In this document: one piece after another, positions 21,780 through 35,189 of the stretch
Numbering within the stretch: position 1 is the stretch's first letter
Layout of the letters: the number at the start of each line of letters is the position of its first letter
Source of the DNA: Mangifera indica
Taxonomy: Eukaryota > Streptophyta > Magnoliopsida > Sapindales > Anacardiaceae
Assembly (NCBI RefSeq): GCF_011075055.1
Contig: NC_058137.1
Span: 9,533,463-9,597,462 of the forward strand
Reading direction: 5' to 3'
DNA length: 64,000 nt
Notes under the pieces: model-generated
Database searches by the model: none
The model's input: only the letters and a program-made list of their open reading frames with translations
What the model was told of the DNA's origin: nothing
Program-made: the position numbers and the translations under genes

Positions 21780-23835
21780 GATCCACATACATATCTATCA
21801 AGATTTTATAGATTTGCGATGCCTTTAAGATGAATGGAGTATCAGATATTGTTATTAAGTTGAGGTCATTTCTGTTATCACTTCGAGACAGAGCAACAAC
21901 ATGGTTGGATTTGAGAGCTCTAACATAATTAATTTCATAACATGATAAACTTTGTCCTAAGCCTTTTTAATAAAGTACTTTCTACTAGACAAAACAACGA
22001 AGCTTAGGAATGACATTATTACCTTTGCTTAATGGGATGATGAGACATGATATGAAGCTTGAGAGAGATTAAAGGGTATGCAAAAACAGTGTTCACATTA
22101 TGGTTTACCATATTGGTTACTTGTGTAGACTTTTTACAATAGATTGTGAGGGCAAATCAAAAGTAATTAGATTTTGCTGCCGGTGGTTCACCAATGGGAA
22201 AGAATATAGAAGAAGCTTTACAATTGATAGAAAGAATGACCTCAAGTAGCTTTTAGTGGTTTAGTAAAGGAATAACATCAAAGAAGCACTATGTGATTTA
22301 TGAGGTAGATGAAATTACAATGGTAAATACAAAGTTGGATGCTTTGAAAAAAAGATTAGAGAAATTAGACATGAAGGTAATAAGTGTACACAATTGTGAG
22401 ATGTGTGGACAAAGGTACAAGAGTTAGAATTTACCAAATCAGTCAATACCCTCAAGATCTCACCATTGAACAAGTACGTCTCTTGAATTACAACCCATGG
22501 GTAAAAGGGAATCCACACTTTAACACTTCTAATCCTGGTTGGAGAAATCACCCAACCTTTTCATAGAATAAGCAAGCTATAACCTCTAATTTGATATATA
22601 ACTTTAGACCAACACCTTTAAAATTCCAACCAAGAAACCCGAACTAGAAGCTACTACATATAACACCTCAAGAATAAAAGTCTAACCTAAAGTCAACGAT
22701 GGAAAACTTTATTTTAGCACAAAAATAGAAGGCTAATACACAAGACGAGATAATTAGACAATTAACTATAAAAGTCGATCAATTGGCTATTCATAACCAA
22801 ATGTTAGAAGTTCAATTGAGTAAACAAGCTAGTGCATCGAGCTTAAGAGATATAAGGAAATTACCAAGTCAGCTGCATAATTCAAGAGAATAGTGCATGA
22901 CAATAACAACCAAAAGTGGGAAATAATAAAAAGAATATATAGAGAATATGAATTCTAAAACAAGCATATTAAATTCTAGAGCATAAACAATATTATAAGA
23001 GAAAGACACTGGACAGGAAAAAAGATTTTTTAAGAGATGCTAAAATCAAAGAAAAAGTTAGAAAAATCAGCCCCATTGAAGAAATACACCATTCCATAAC
23101 CTTTTACATAAAGGTTTCAGAAGGTCAAGTTAGATTAAAATTTGTAATTTTTTAGAAGTTTTCAAATGGATTTAGTTGAATGGACCCTTCACGAAGGCTA
23201 TTACATATAAGCCAACATACAAAAAATTCCTTAAGGACATTCAGTCTAACAAGAGGATGTTGGAAGAATTTGAAACTATAGCACTTTTTGAAGAATTTAA
23301 TGTTATCTTGCAAAATAAGTTGCCACCAAAACTAAAAGATCTAGGGAGTTTTTCTATTCCTTGTGTAGTTGGTAAAGAATCATTTGATAAAGTTTTATAT
23401 GATCTAGAAGCCAATATAAGTCTAATGCCTTGTTTGATTTGCAAGAGATTACACATTAGAGAATTCAAACCAACTACAATGGCATTGCAATTGGTAGATA
23501 GGTTGATTGGATACCCCATAAGATTGCTTGAAAATGTGCCAATTCAAGTTGGCAAATTTTATGTTCTAGTGGACTTTATAGTGTTTGAAAGAGATTAGGA
23601 CTTTCAAATCATGATAATTCTAGGAAGACCTTTCCTAAGTATGGTCGAAACATTCATAGATGTCAAGAGTGAAAAACTCACCTTTGAGATAGGTAACGAG
23701 AAGGTAGAATTTAATGTTTTCCAGTTAACTGAATTGCCTTCAATTGTGAAATCATGTTATAAGCTCGATGTTACAGACGAGTGCATAAAGGATATGTTTA
23801 CCAACCAATATTCAGAAGACCCTATTGCAAAATAA
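21780..23835 (+). pseudogene. Athila-like Ty3/Gypsy gag-protease remnant
   Basis: Gag pieces begin near 21780 (YLSRFYRFA, then IKLRSFLLSLRDRATTWLDL at 21860-21920). AAGGSPMGKNIEEALQLIERM follows near 22180 and NPGWRNHPTFS near 22530, which are typical of Athila gag. The protease region is open at 23176-23598 and 23611-23835, with KLPPKLKDLGSFSIPC and IILGRPFLS. The protease active site, normally DLGAS, reads DLEAN (about 23401-23415), so it would be inactive. Many stops and frameshifts occur between the blocks. No RT, integrase or 3' LTR of this element is seen; it is truncated near 23840. Confidence 0.75.
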
Positions 23836-23859
23836 ATTATACATGAATGTGTGACAAAA

Positions 23860-24892
23860 GATGGGAAATGCCTTTTAATTTAGTTTGATTGATTTTTGAT
23901 TGAGAATTAAGGTTCGTTGAGTGCCAAGATGTGTCCTAGAGATAGAGATTAAGATAGACACTTAGAAATTGATTAAGAAACTTGGTTAAAGATAGATTTG
24001 ACTCGATTGATGTCCCAGCGAGTTTTGAATGATTAGGTATCGATAGGAATTCAAGTACCCTAACAGATTTGAGATGAGTTGATACCTACGAGACATAGAG
24101 GATAAGATCATAGGTTGACCTAAGGGAGTACTTATAACCTATGAACACCCGTAAATATGGTGTAGTTCATCGATTGATGATCTTAGACAAATAAAGAAAT
24201 TGCTAGCACCATATGTTTATTAATTGGCTAGGTTTTACGAAGACATAAAAAGTTTGACTATTGGAATCCATAGATTGATATACCAGGATTGCAAGTCTGT
24301 CGATTTGTAAAGAGATATGACAACCACTACTAGAAAGCCTTAGGGATTTGTCACTCAAGTGGGTACACAGATTCTCTTTATTCAGTTGACGTCTAAAAAC
24401 CTTAAACTATAATAGAAACAACCTGGGTTAGAAAAAGAAAGAGATAGATTTTGATTGATTAAGTGTAAGATAGATCAATCCTACTTACTAAGTGTTTTCA
24501 CGCACTCCCTTCCATTTTTATTTTGTAAGTGACAAATATAAAGGCGATGACGGCGTGATGACTGGTCAGTGATGGAGCGACATGCAATTGATGGACTTAT
24601 TAGGGTGTCCTAATGTTATGATTTTGATATAGACATGATTATTATTTGATTTGAAAGATTTTGATTCTATTTAGTACCCATGGATGATTTTGGTTTTAGT
24701 TTATAATGCTTGGGGATAATTATGAGATTTTGCTTTTATTATGATTAATAAGAGACTTGATTTATTTTAGACTATTTGCTAGCATGTTGATTATTGAATA
24801 CTTGGATGTATATTAAGATTTTAAACATGCATGATAATGATTTAGTAGAACATTACCTTGAAAGATAAAACTTTTAGGGTTGGGGTGTTACA
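23860..24892 (+). repeat. Gypsy LTR-like fragment ending GGGGTGTTACA
   Basis: Non-coding sequence with the feel of a chromovirus LTR (GATGACGGCGTGATGACTGG, polyA-like AT region) and a terminal GGGGTGTTACA at 24892. The start is not defined, and no internal domain is attached. Confidence 0.4.
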
Positions 24893-25610
24893 GGAATGAT
24901 ATCGAACTCAATACTAACTCAATCCCATAATGGTCACAGATTTGATTAGTCGTTGTCATCCGTTAGTGGCCCTATATGAGATATTAGCTCTTGCATTCGA
25001 GAGCAACGAATCTTTTATTGATTCACTATAACCGTTGTACATATCTCAATATGGACAATCACTATTTTTATGGAAATTCTTTATAAAGACTACATTGGGT
25101 TGGTGTCTTATATTGATTCTTGTACATGACAGTTCAGTGACCTCAAGTCTAAGAATCATATGTACTTTTATTCACTAAGATGATATATTCCATAAAAACT
25201 AGAGCAACTATCCACATGAAATCCTCATTGTGGGTCTGTCCAGTAGATATGTTTACAACATACACCTATATGTTACACCAAACTATCAACAAACGATTTT
25301 GATACATGAGATCTATCACCGTCTTTTGATGGGATCGTTCAAAAGTATAATATTACTATCACTATTACTTATATCCTTGGTCACGATAATATAAGAATTG
25401 TGGATGTGTTAAGAATGACTACCTAATGTGCATATAGCATTCTCACGATAAGTTATCATGCACTAAGCTTTTCATCACAGAATAGGACAATTATCTTAAT
25501 TGCATACAATATTAGAAATGAAATTCTATATTTTATTAATTAAAATAATAATGATCATAAAATTACATCGATGACAATTGGCTTTAAGACACTATTCTAA
25601 TATAAACCTC
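24893..25610 (-). repeat. Truncated LTR of the long-LTR Copia family (minus)
   Basis: Read on the minus strand it is collinear with the LTRs at 30391, 51713 and 59285: GTGTCTTAAAGCCAATTGTC, TATATGCACATTAGGTAGTCATTCT, then the 'dash' of GTGACCAAGG and a later GGATAGTTG block. It is cut at 24892 by the end of the Gypsy LTR piece and at 25610 by another LTR. Confidence 0.6.
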
Positions 25611-26055
25611 TGTTGTAACCACCCTCGATAATCTTTGCAAATTCTAACAATGACTTATGACAAATGGAGTGGAAAAGCCTTAGACAACAATTAATTCAAA
25701 GACTCAAATAATAGCCCAAAGCCTTTATTTTGCAGACTGTAATCAACCTACCTATAAGGTTAACATACCATTGCCTAAGATAGACACGACTCCTTAGCGA
25801 CACGACTCCTTAGCGACACGACTCCTTACCCAACTATAAGCAATGATCCTAAAGTTGCTCCATGAATGCATAATTCTAGCCCAACAATACACTTTGCCAA
25901 AAAGGAATTTTCCAAAGGAGAAATGGTCACAAAAATATCTACACTACACTTAAAGATTACTTGCTTTTAGTACTAACAAGAGGGACAAATTAATAAATAG
26001 AGGATCCTAAATCCTCCTTAGTGCACTTTTGCCCAAAACTTGTTGACTTCCAACA
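25611..26055 (-). repeat. 445-bp LTR (minus) with adjacent polypurine tract
   Basis: On the minus strand it starts TGTTGGAAGTCAACAAG and ends GGTTACAACA. Directly upstream (minus) is AGTGGGGGGGATT (26056-26070), a good polypurine tract, so this is a 3' LTR of an element lying to the right. No partner LTR was found. Contains a 16-bp tandem repeat. Confidence 0.6.
25783..25829 (+). repeat. 16-bp tandem repeat, three units
   Basis: GACACGACTCCTTAGC occurs three times head to tail, the last ending TTACC. It lies within the 445-bp LTR. Confidence 0.85.
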
Positions 26056-27300
26056 AATCCCCCCCACTCCAGTAAAAAATAAAAAACACTTTGAAACATT
26101 TAGCATCATGTCATTTCAAACACTTGCAATCCCTAAGTCACACAAACCTAGAAATGCTTTGACCTTACCTATTGATAAGCAGCCAAGGCTGCTTAACCCC
26201 AAGGCTACTACCGCACGACCACTTGAATGCCCTTTGGGCCTCTCAAAAGAAGGTGGTCAAATATGCCACAACATTCATTACTTCCTAACTCATAGGACAA
26301 GCTTTTCTTCTAGCTAGAAGTGCTTATCAAGCTAAATTTTGAACAAGCTCGTTATTTGGCTACAAGATTCAACCAAAGCCAACATATGACATTTAGTGGA
26401 TAACACCTACGGGCATATAGAGCAAGCCTCCAATGTGTACGAATATGCTCAATGTCGAAGGACACTAGTGTTATAACTGACCTTGAGTTACAGGTTGGAA
26501 CAAGTCATAGGACATGCAAGCCAAACATGTGACCACATGAATGCTCTTTGAACCTCTCAAGGGAAGGTGATCAAATGCACCCCGACTCAAATCATGTTGG
26601 GAAGCTTTGTTGTGTCTCTTAATGCCTCAATAGCAAAGATTAGCGAGTTGAACATTACAGGGGAAGATAATCTTATCAACAATTTATCATCATGCTACTA
26701 ACTATGATAGACTGGGTTTGATTGTTTCACCTTTTTAGAATTATTCTTACCTAACACAAATGGTGAGGGGCAAGTGATCAAACTATGGGATAATCCTCTA
26801 AATCATGAGCATTAGTCGTGTACAATACTTGAGCTCTCCAAAATCCATAGCTACCTTAAGGGAGCTTCAAACTAATTGCTTGCAAGGTTGACACAAAAGA
26901 AAAATTTCAAACAATGAAGTTCTCAGACTATGCATATAGCTAGATGAATTACCATGTTCAGGCATTCCAAAAGAACTAGAAACTGAAGAAAAGTTAACCA
27001 TTGATGCTAGTCACAATGGATCTGATACAATGAGAAGGCAAGTAATCAAAGAAACAAAACAAAATCGTTATAAAAAAACAAAAAAAACCTCAACAATTTT
27101 GATTAATACTTGAGAATGTCAGATTACAACCTTTTTATATTATCTAACTATCTAGCCTGGCAATCCATGTCATAATAATCCGAAGACAGTTCGATTTTAC
27201 AATAAACGAGATCTCTCTATTAAGAGAACAAAGACTCTTCCTCTATTTTTATTCATCCAACTGTAGCACCATTTAATCTTCTTGTTAATAAGAAACATAT
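26056..27300 (-). other. Internal region next to the 445-bp LTR; no coding domain recognised
   Basis: Holds two diverged direct copies of about 51 bp (near 26217 and 26531; GACCAC-TGAATGC-CTTTG pattern, with GGTCAAAT ends). No gag or pol motif was found on either strand. It could be the inside of a non-coding LTR element, but this is unproven. Confidence 0.35.
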
Positions 27301-27955
27301 CGTACGCGTTTGTTGACTTCCTAACAGTTCTAATATTAATGTCGTCTCCTCACCTGGGCATTTCCTTATTCTTTACAAACTCAGGCAGTTATATTTAACC
27401 CAAAAGGCATCACTTCAATATGTTTACAAAACAGCAAGCTATTATTAAAAAGGACAAAAATATTTCAAGCTTTTTCACATCAAGGTAAGATTACTTACCT
27501 TTGTACTTGATAGATATATAACTCAACTTTTAAAACACCAACAAATTAAATTATAAAATTATTATATATTTACATATGTTAGTTAATTAAGAACACTCTT
27601 GTCTATTTTCTTCATAATTAGAGACCAAGATTTATATATAATTCAGTTGATCAATACCATTAATCGCTTGTTTAAAGACACAAAAGCAGAAAGTCAACAA
27701 AAGGATCCAAACAAGAAAACTATAAAACATCATTTTTACAAGGAATTTACAACCACAATCACTCTTTGTAAAGACCATTTATTTTCTTGTAACAAACCAA
27801 ACTACAGAAGAGTTACTGACTTAATCGAACTGTACAGAATCTTCACATAAAAACAAAGAAAAAAACAAGCCGCAGAAAAACATTATTTTTCAAGTATATG
27901 CATCCAAATTACAACCGAATAAAACATTATCTTATAACTAAGATTTCCACATTAA
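27301..27955. other. Intergenic / 3' flank of the small gene
   Basis: AT-rich. An open frame on plus at 27599-27850 shows no family signature. Part of this may be 3' untranslated sequence of the minus-strand gene at 27956. Confidence 0.4.
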
Positions 27956-28189
27956 TCACTTAATCAAACCCTTAAATTCTCCTTGAGATCTTTTAACAGA
28001 TTTTTCAGGATTAAAATTCCCTGGATGAACCTTACTTTTAGCTGTCTTCGATCCACTTGAAGAATTAGCTTCTTGATCACCTGATGAACTTTTCGCGGCT
28101 CTTTCTTGTTCCATTCTGTTCAACTTCTCCTTTTGTTTCTTCTTCATAACATATACTGCCGCATAACTTGCTCCAATGGAGGTCGACAT
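27956..28189 (-). CDS. Small basic hypothetical protein, 77 aa
   Basis: Single-exon frame. The N-terminus MSTSIGASYAAVYVMKKKQ looks like a short hydrophobic anchor (residues 4-15) followed by a basic run. A charged helix follows (KEKLNRMEQERAAK), then a Ser/Gly-rich part and a basic tail. GC content and codon use look better than the surroundings. A TATA box (TATAAA, 28246-28241) sits about 52 bp before the ATG. I do not recognise the family. Small plant proteins with a hydrophobic start and a Lys/Glu-rich helix are common and mostly uncharacterised. No transposon motif is seen. A real gene is likely but not certain. Confidence 0.6.
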   Translation of the reverse strand: MSTSIGASYAAVYVMKKKQKEKLNRMEQERAAKSSSGDQEANSSSGSKTAKSKVHPGNFNPEKSVKRSQGEFKGLIK

Positions 28190-28240
28190 TAATAAAGAAA
28201 CCCTTAATTATATACGGAAATTGTGTACTGCAGGAGATAA

Positions 28241-28246
28241 TTTATA
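28241..28246 (-). promoter_or_regulatory. TATA box of the 77-aa gene
   Basis: CTCCTATAAATTATC on the minus strand, about 52 bp upstream of the ATG at 28189. Confidence 0.45.
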
Positions 28247-28459
28247 GGAGTTGAAAGAAGCTACTGGTGAGGTAGGAGTCACCAACTTTTAATTGTTGGG
28301 TAAAGCAGCTGAATAATTTTTGTGTTTAATATGTTAATTAATTAATGTTACAACAAAAACAAAAAACTATTTTAAATGGGGAGGTGGATAAGTACCATCA
28401 CTTTTGGTGAGATAGGTATCACTTTTGGGATTTTTTTTTCCCAGAATCTTATCGGAGAA

Positions 28460-28665
28460 GATACAAATTTTAAAATGTAAAATTTTATATATATAAATAA
28501 TACGTATAAATAATAATATATTATTATATAATTAGATATTAATTTATTTTTAATTTTAAACTATTTAATAATATAATAATACGTTATTCTTTTTATATAA
28601 AATTATATACGTTATTTATATATGTATATATAACTATTTAATTTTAAAATATGATGAAAACCCAA
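28460..28665. repeat. AT-rich region with inverted-repeat character
   Basis: TTTTAAAATGTAAAATTTTATATATA at the left resembles the inverse of ATATAACTATTTAATTTTAAAA at the right. The middle holds AATAATATATTATT. Possibly a small MITE, but AT-richness alone could explain it. Confidence 0.3.
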
Positions 28666-30390
28666 AATTGAAAATCGGCAATTACTTTAAACTATTGCAC
28701 TTTCTAGGCTTTTAACCGCGGTTTACCAGTGAATATCAGGGTCTCTTATAAATTATGTAATCCTATATGTTTTTGACATAAATTCATGTTTAATTAAAGT
28801 GATGAATTCATACATAAATAACATATTTGAAATATACATTCAAAGACTTGGCCAAGTGGAGATATTAATGATTTAGATTATAATGAATAGTGGTTTTGCA
28901 TTTGGAGTGGCTCTCTCGTGTAATTAACAGAACCCACAAAGCCTCCACGTCAGTGTTTTGTTATAGAGATTGAAGGGGGGTTCAAGTTAGACATTTAATT
29001 GAAGTTACAGAAGTGCTTAGTTTGTCAAAAAATTTCACATATTGGGTTTACAGTAGTTGCGTGTTTTGTTTCAAATTAAAACTAAGTTAATGTGAAGTGG
29101 TCTGTTATGATATATCTAGTGACTCATAAAAAATCGATCAAAATAAATTGGGTTGATATTTTAAGTTCTATATTCTAGACCAAATTATTAACGTAGGTCA
29201 CGGAGGCCAATTAAGCTATGATTGAAAGACTAATTGACATTTTATAAAAGTGGTTAGGTCTTTTCTTTTATCTCAATTTGGCAAAGTTGTCATTTAAAAA
29301 TGAACAAATTCTTAGACCAAATTATTTTCTCTATTATTCCGTTCCGAAGACAAGTTTGTCTATAAACTTTTTTAATTTGGTGTTGTAAGTAATCATATAT
29401 GTAATCCTATTCAATCTGTGTTATGTTAAACTTAATTAAGTTGTATTATGTTAAATTTTTTTAGAACCCTAAAATAATTTCAAATTTATTTAATTTATCT
29501 TTTGAGTTAATCAAATTTAAATTCAAAGGATTTGTTTTTATTTTAATAAATATTTTTTGTTATATAATTTAATGAAATTATATAATTTATTGTTGCGTGT
29601 ACATGAAGGTCTTTTTGTCTTATGTGTTGCATAATTGTCCTTGGGTTACCGGCTATATTTGTGAATTTGTAAACTCTTTTAATTTATCATTGAATTGTAA
29701 TAGTGATAGAATATAGTACATGTATATTGTTTAATTATTCGCAATAATATAGTCTTATCTAGATTTGTCGTGTGTATATATTGTTAATTTATAATTTTTT
29801 ATAAAATTTGAGAAAGTCATAAATAAGTAAATAACAATAAGAGAGATGATGGTAACAATACGATGTGATAAACTTTGTTTTGTCACGTTACCATTTTACA
29901 ATGTAATTTAATGGCATGACGAGAGCTATAATTAGAGTTATTTTCTCTCATAAAATTTCATGTCACAAAGCAAAGTATTTTTTTTTAAGGACATTAAAGC
30001 CCCCTGTCTATAAGGTTAACACACCATAAATTATTTTTCAATTCAAGGATAACATAAAGGTGTATCCTAATGTAAGAGAATTTTATAATTTTGGTTGGAT
30101 TATTGCCATGAAAGTGGTTAATCTACTAAATTTATAAATTTTTGTTTTCACATGTTTTAGAAATGTCCCTAAGTAAATATAAAGTCATTCTACCCAAAGG
30201 TGTTTATTGTGATTTAGTGAAGAGAATGCACAAAAAACATATGATTGTGAATTGACTTATCTAAGTGGTCTATTCACCCGAAGGTAGTAGATTTGCTTCG
30301 ATTGGAAGAAATTCTTTAAACCATTTTATGAGGAGTCTAAATTGTATGTTATGCATTCTGCCCAAAGGTGTTTGCATAAAGATATGTTTG
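28666..30390. other. AT-rich intergenic sequence
   Basis: No gene, RNA or clear transposon terminus was recognised in this stretch. Confidence 0.4.
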
Positions 30391-31730
30391 TGTTGGGGTT
30401 AGTGTTCTAAAATCAATCTCCGCGATGATACAAGGTTTTTGATAAAGGTCATATTTGTAATTTATTGTTACATTTTTTGTCTATAAAACATATTAATATA
30501 TGCTCAGACAAATATTTTAATAATGGTTGAACTGTGATAGGGGATTAGTGTTCGACACCTAATCGTGAGAACCTTATATGCACATTGGATGACTATTCTT
30601 AAAATGTCTATAACTTTGATATTACCGTGACCAATGGTATAGGTAATAATGATAGAGTTATCATACTGTTAAACAATCTCATCGAAAGATGATTACAATT
30701 TTCATGTGTCAAATTTGTTTGCTGACAACTTGGTGCAACATATGGGTGCACATTATAGACGTGATCACCGGACTAACCTACCAAGAGAATTCTATATAGA
30801 TGGTTGTTTCAGTGGCTATAGAATATTTTCTCTTAGTGAACGGAGGTACATGTGATCTTTAGATTTGAGGTCAATAGATTATCTTGTGCAAAGATTGGTA
30901 TAGTTTAATACTAACCCAACGTAGTATGGTTAGAAGATTACTAGAAAGGTTGTGATTGACCATATCAAGATCTGTACGAAAGCCATGGTAGATCAACAAA
31001 GGATTCTTCACTCCTGAGCACGAAAGCTGATATCTTAGTTAGGATCCTATGATGGATGACAATGACCAATTAAATTTATATCTATAGTGGGATTGAGTTG
31101 ATGTTTGATCTAATATTTCTCCAGTTGTTGATAGAAGTCAGTCTGTGTAACTCGATGATCCCTGAGAGAGACACTTCATCTATACCTCAACTTCGAAGAG
31201 ATATCATATGATGAAAGGATTGAATTGTATAAGTAATCGTATCACTAATAGGCGAAAAAGTCATATACTAACACTCTATTAATTAGGTGGCCATGATGTC
31301 TTGTTATAAACCATTCTTGGTCTGTGTCTATATGGATGTTGGGTTAGGAGTCTGACATGAATATGGTTACTACCGACCTCGTAAAGAGCCTATGAGTCAC
31401 ATACAAAAAATAGTTGATCAAACTCTAAATGTATAAGATTTTCTGAGTTGAATCTGAGTCAGATTCGATATAGATTTTGGATTGAGAGTTTTGAATCTTG
31501 AAAATGTCTTTAGACTCGAGAACATATTTTATGGTGCTTAGAGATTAAAGTAAAATAATTTTGAGTAGTTGAGATTTTATGTAAAAAAAGTATAAGAGTC
31601 CTAGTCATAATTCATAATTCATATGGACCATAACTTTAAATAAAAGTTAAATGAAAATAAAATTATTTTTATATATATGTTAAACCCACATAGATAGGGC
31701 CTACATGTGTGTACATATATATATAGATAT

Positions 31731-31890
<160 letters not shown>

Positions 31891-32411
31891 ATATCTATTC
31901 GCATGTTCGTGCTTACAACAACATGTTGTTTCTCATGGATGGCTTTTAGAAAAGTCAACGCTCTCACGTTATATAAAGGTAAGCATGTTAGGTTTGTTTC
32001 TCATGGAAGAAACAAGTGCCACACTTATTTGTTTTCTTTAAACCCTAGCCGCCACAAAAGATAAATGTGCATTTTCATGGCTTTCATCAAAATTAATAAA
32101 TCATGCTCAAGCCCTAGTAGCTTTTAAACATGATTTTAGCCTCCAATTTAGTTTGTGTTCTGTATGGATACTGAGGTTCAAGTCTACTTTAAGTTTTAGA
32201 AGTGATTTCATAGGCTGCCTTAATCAATGAAAGTCAAAGAAATCGTCTTTACATAGGTATATTATATAAACACCCTGTTAGTGTTAATAACATATTTGTA
32301 AATTAATTATCCTATAAGTTCAATCTGAAAGGGGTTTTTGCATTATGTTTTTTTATTAATTAAAAATTCTAAAAGCTATTCTATTACCCAAAGGCCGCAA
32401 ATTCACTACAA

Positions 32412-32427
32412 TGGTATCAGAGTCTAC
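32412..32427 (+). promoter_or_regulatory. Primer-binding site (tRNA-iMet type)
   Basis: TGGTATCAGAGTCTAC, one base after the LTR end. Confidence 0.75.
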
Positions 32428-33300
32428 TTTGAGGAATTAATTTACAAAATTATACCTGTGAATTTATTTAATTCAATTGCATATTTTTAATTGTTGATAT
32501 TGAATTTTTTTCATTATCAATTGTAATTGGCTGTTATAAAATTGTTGTTGGTATTTCATGATTGATGTTATTATTAATTTAAATTGTTGGCTAATGTTTT
32601 GTTGTTGTAATTCATTTGAGGTCATATAAAGAACGTGAATTTGTGTTAAATTTATTGAGTTTTTGATTGAGATTGTTGAATTATGTAGGTTATTTAAAAT
32701 TCAGTCCATTGGCCATTGATTTCGTTTAGTTGCACAAAATTGCCTTTGAATTATGTTGTTGCATGCTTCAAAGGTTGCTATTGGTGTAAAGATGGTTTAC
32801 ATGTCATGTTCCCTCACTCCAGCGATGTGGCTCACTAAAAAATTAGGAAATTTTTTGAGTTTCTCCGTCATTGGAAAATCTAGAGAATTCGGGTGTGAAA
32901 AACTCCATGCACGGTTGTCTCCAAGTCGTGCATTGGGTGGTCAAGTGGCGCCTTCCTCTCAGACACAATTAGACAACTCATGTCTAGTTGTGCCCTTGCA
33001 CAAATCCAACCGTGCTTTCCTTGACACCTCCCTAGAATTATGTTACCAAGCATGGTTGGACATCCCATGTCTAAGTTATGTCCTTGCACGATGTAGCTTT
33101 TAAATGTGTATGATTTTGGAATTTTGTTGAATTTCATATACATGGCTGGACATTTTACTTGCACACCCAACAAAATGAAAAAGATCAATTTGGTCTTGTT
33201 TTGCTAAACTAGGATTAAATTGAGATTTTTTGACCTTTGGGGTTGAAAAAAATTATGCTTTTTTCAATTATAAGATAAGGAAAATAATAACTAATTGAAG

Positions 33301-34078
33301 AAAGGATCTCTTCCAATATTGTTGTTATCTTCTTAAATGATTGCATCAAATCTACTCCAAAATAATAGCAAATCTTTATTTATAACAAATCACTATAACT
33401 AGCAACAATTGGTCAGCATCTTGCTAACTATAGAATATCCTTGATTCTTGACAACATTACTTTTTATAAACTCAATTAATTCAATATTGTAATTAATTAA
33501 TTTAGTATTCATTTATGAGATCCTATTCAGTTTATATTATATTAAATTTATTAACATAGTTGTACCAATACTCTGAGGACAAAGAACAAAGAGAATTATT
33601 GAAAAAGATTTTAGCATTAGGTGAGTGAATAGACATGGAAAGTTCTAATTATTTTGTTTCTCCATTCTCTTCTAATCTAATTCTCTTTGCATGTAATGGA
33701 TTTTTGTAATGTTTCGATTTAAGTTTATAATTATTATTGAAATGTTTTCCCTTCTATTGTATAATTTAAAAGCTAATAAAATTTAAATAAACATTGTAAA
33801 ATGGTTATATTGTTGTAATGATTATTGATTAATTACAATGATTTGAACAGAGAGTGCATGCATACATTGTATAAGGTTACTTTAAATCTTATAATTAACA
33901 TGTTAAGTAACGTTAATAGTTTGAAGCAAAAGCTTTTATTTTGTAAGGAGAGGGAACATTTGATCGTAGGAAATAATAAAAAGATTTAGATATTCAAATA
34001 TGGTTATAAATTACACATATAGTTGGAGAAGAAGGTCTTCATGCACATTCTACAATCATTAATCAGCACATATCACAT
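33301..34078. other. AT-rich intergenic sequence
   Basis: Nothing recognised apart from simple AT-rich tracts. Confidence 0.4.
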
Positions 34079-34087
34079 AAAAATAAA

Positions 34088-34888
34088 GGCCAAAGCACTA
34101 TTTCCCACCCAAGGTATGTTGCATTCCTAAATTTCCTCCCTTTAACTTTGATAATCTCAAATACCTACCCATGAGCAGTTAAAATTAACGGAACCCTAAT
34201 CTCTTAAAATTTTTTCTCTTTTTACCCCCTAAACTTTAAAAACTAAAATTTTTATCAACCTAAGTTTTAAACAATAACAGTTTCACCCTAGGGCTTCATT
34301 TTAAAATCTCCAGCGTCATCTCTGGCTCTATTATCGGTGGCCTCTCCCTCCCGAAGTTTTCTCTCCCTCTGACAATCTCTTTTCTCCTATTTGGACATCC
34401 GATTGGCATCGGAGGAGTGGTGAAAGATAAAGAACTTTCCTCCCAGACGAAGACGAAGTTAGGAAGACGATCGTCTTCCCAGAAGAAGACCTCGTCTTCC
34501 CAGACGAAGACGACAACTTCGTCTTCGTCTTCCACCGCTTATCCGAAGTTGATCAGACGTCCAAATGGGAGAAGAGAGAGCATTGGAGGGAGATAAAGCT
34601 TTGGGAGAGAGAGGCTGCCGGCAATGGAGTCAGAGATCTTGAAACGAAACTCTAGGATGAAATTGTCATTTTTTAAAACTTAGACTGGAAGAAACTTTTA
34701 GTTTTTAAAGTTTAGAAGGACAATAAGAGATTATATTTTAGTTTATTTTTAATATTATAAAAAAATAACTATTTTACCTTTATTATTATTAATTTTAACT
34801 ATTTATGAGTGAATATTTGAGATTATCAAAATTAAAGGAGAGAAACTAGGAATAAAACACACCTTGGGTGGGAAATAGTCCTTTGGCG
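34088..34888. mobile_element. MULE-type MITE 1 with long terminal inverted repeats
   Basis: Left end GGCCAAAGCACTATTTCCCA; right end (reverse complement) CGCCAAAGGACTATTTCCCA. The inverted repeats extend for more than 200 bp. An exact 9-bp target duplication AAAAATAAA flanks it (34079-34087, 34889-34897). The middle (34300-34630) is richer in GC and has GAAGAC/GTCTTC repeats facing each other. Confidence 0.85.
34300..34630. other. GC-richer core of MITE 1
   Basis: Overlapping minus-strand frames (34296-34535, 34331-34516) are acidic or Ser-rich and come from GAAGAC/GTCTTC repeats. This may be captured host sequence or simply repeat. No function is assigned. Confidence 0.3.
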
Positions 34889-35189
34889 AAAAATAAATAA
34901 TTTAAACACATGTAATCATGAATACATTGCATGTACAATCGCTGCACAGAAGTTTTACCCAACTTATAAGCCTAATCCAAACAAAATGTATTCTATTTAA
35001 TTGATTATATCGCAGCTAGCGTGATTAAATGGTCATGGAAACCAATAAACAAGCCCTCAAAGTTTCACGCATGGCACTATTCTTAGTCACACTTCGGGGC
35101 CCGCTACTTTAATTATTTCCCACCAACCTAGTGGCAGGCATGATGGGCGGCGGGATGGAGTCACTAAATATTAATTAATTAATTTGCTT

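Noticed and set aside
27309..27324. TGTTGACTTCCTAACA, similar to the end of the 445-bp LTR, considered as the partner LTR
   Set aside because: Sequence to either side does not align with the LTR at 25611-26055.
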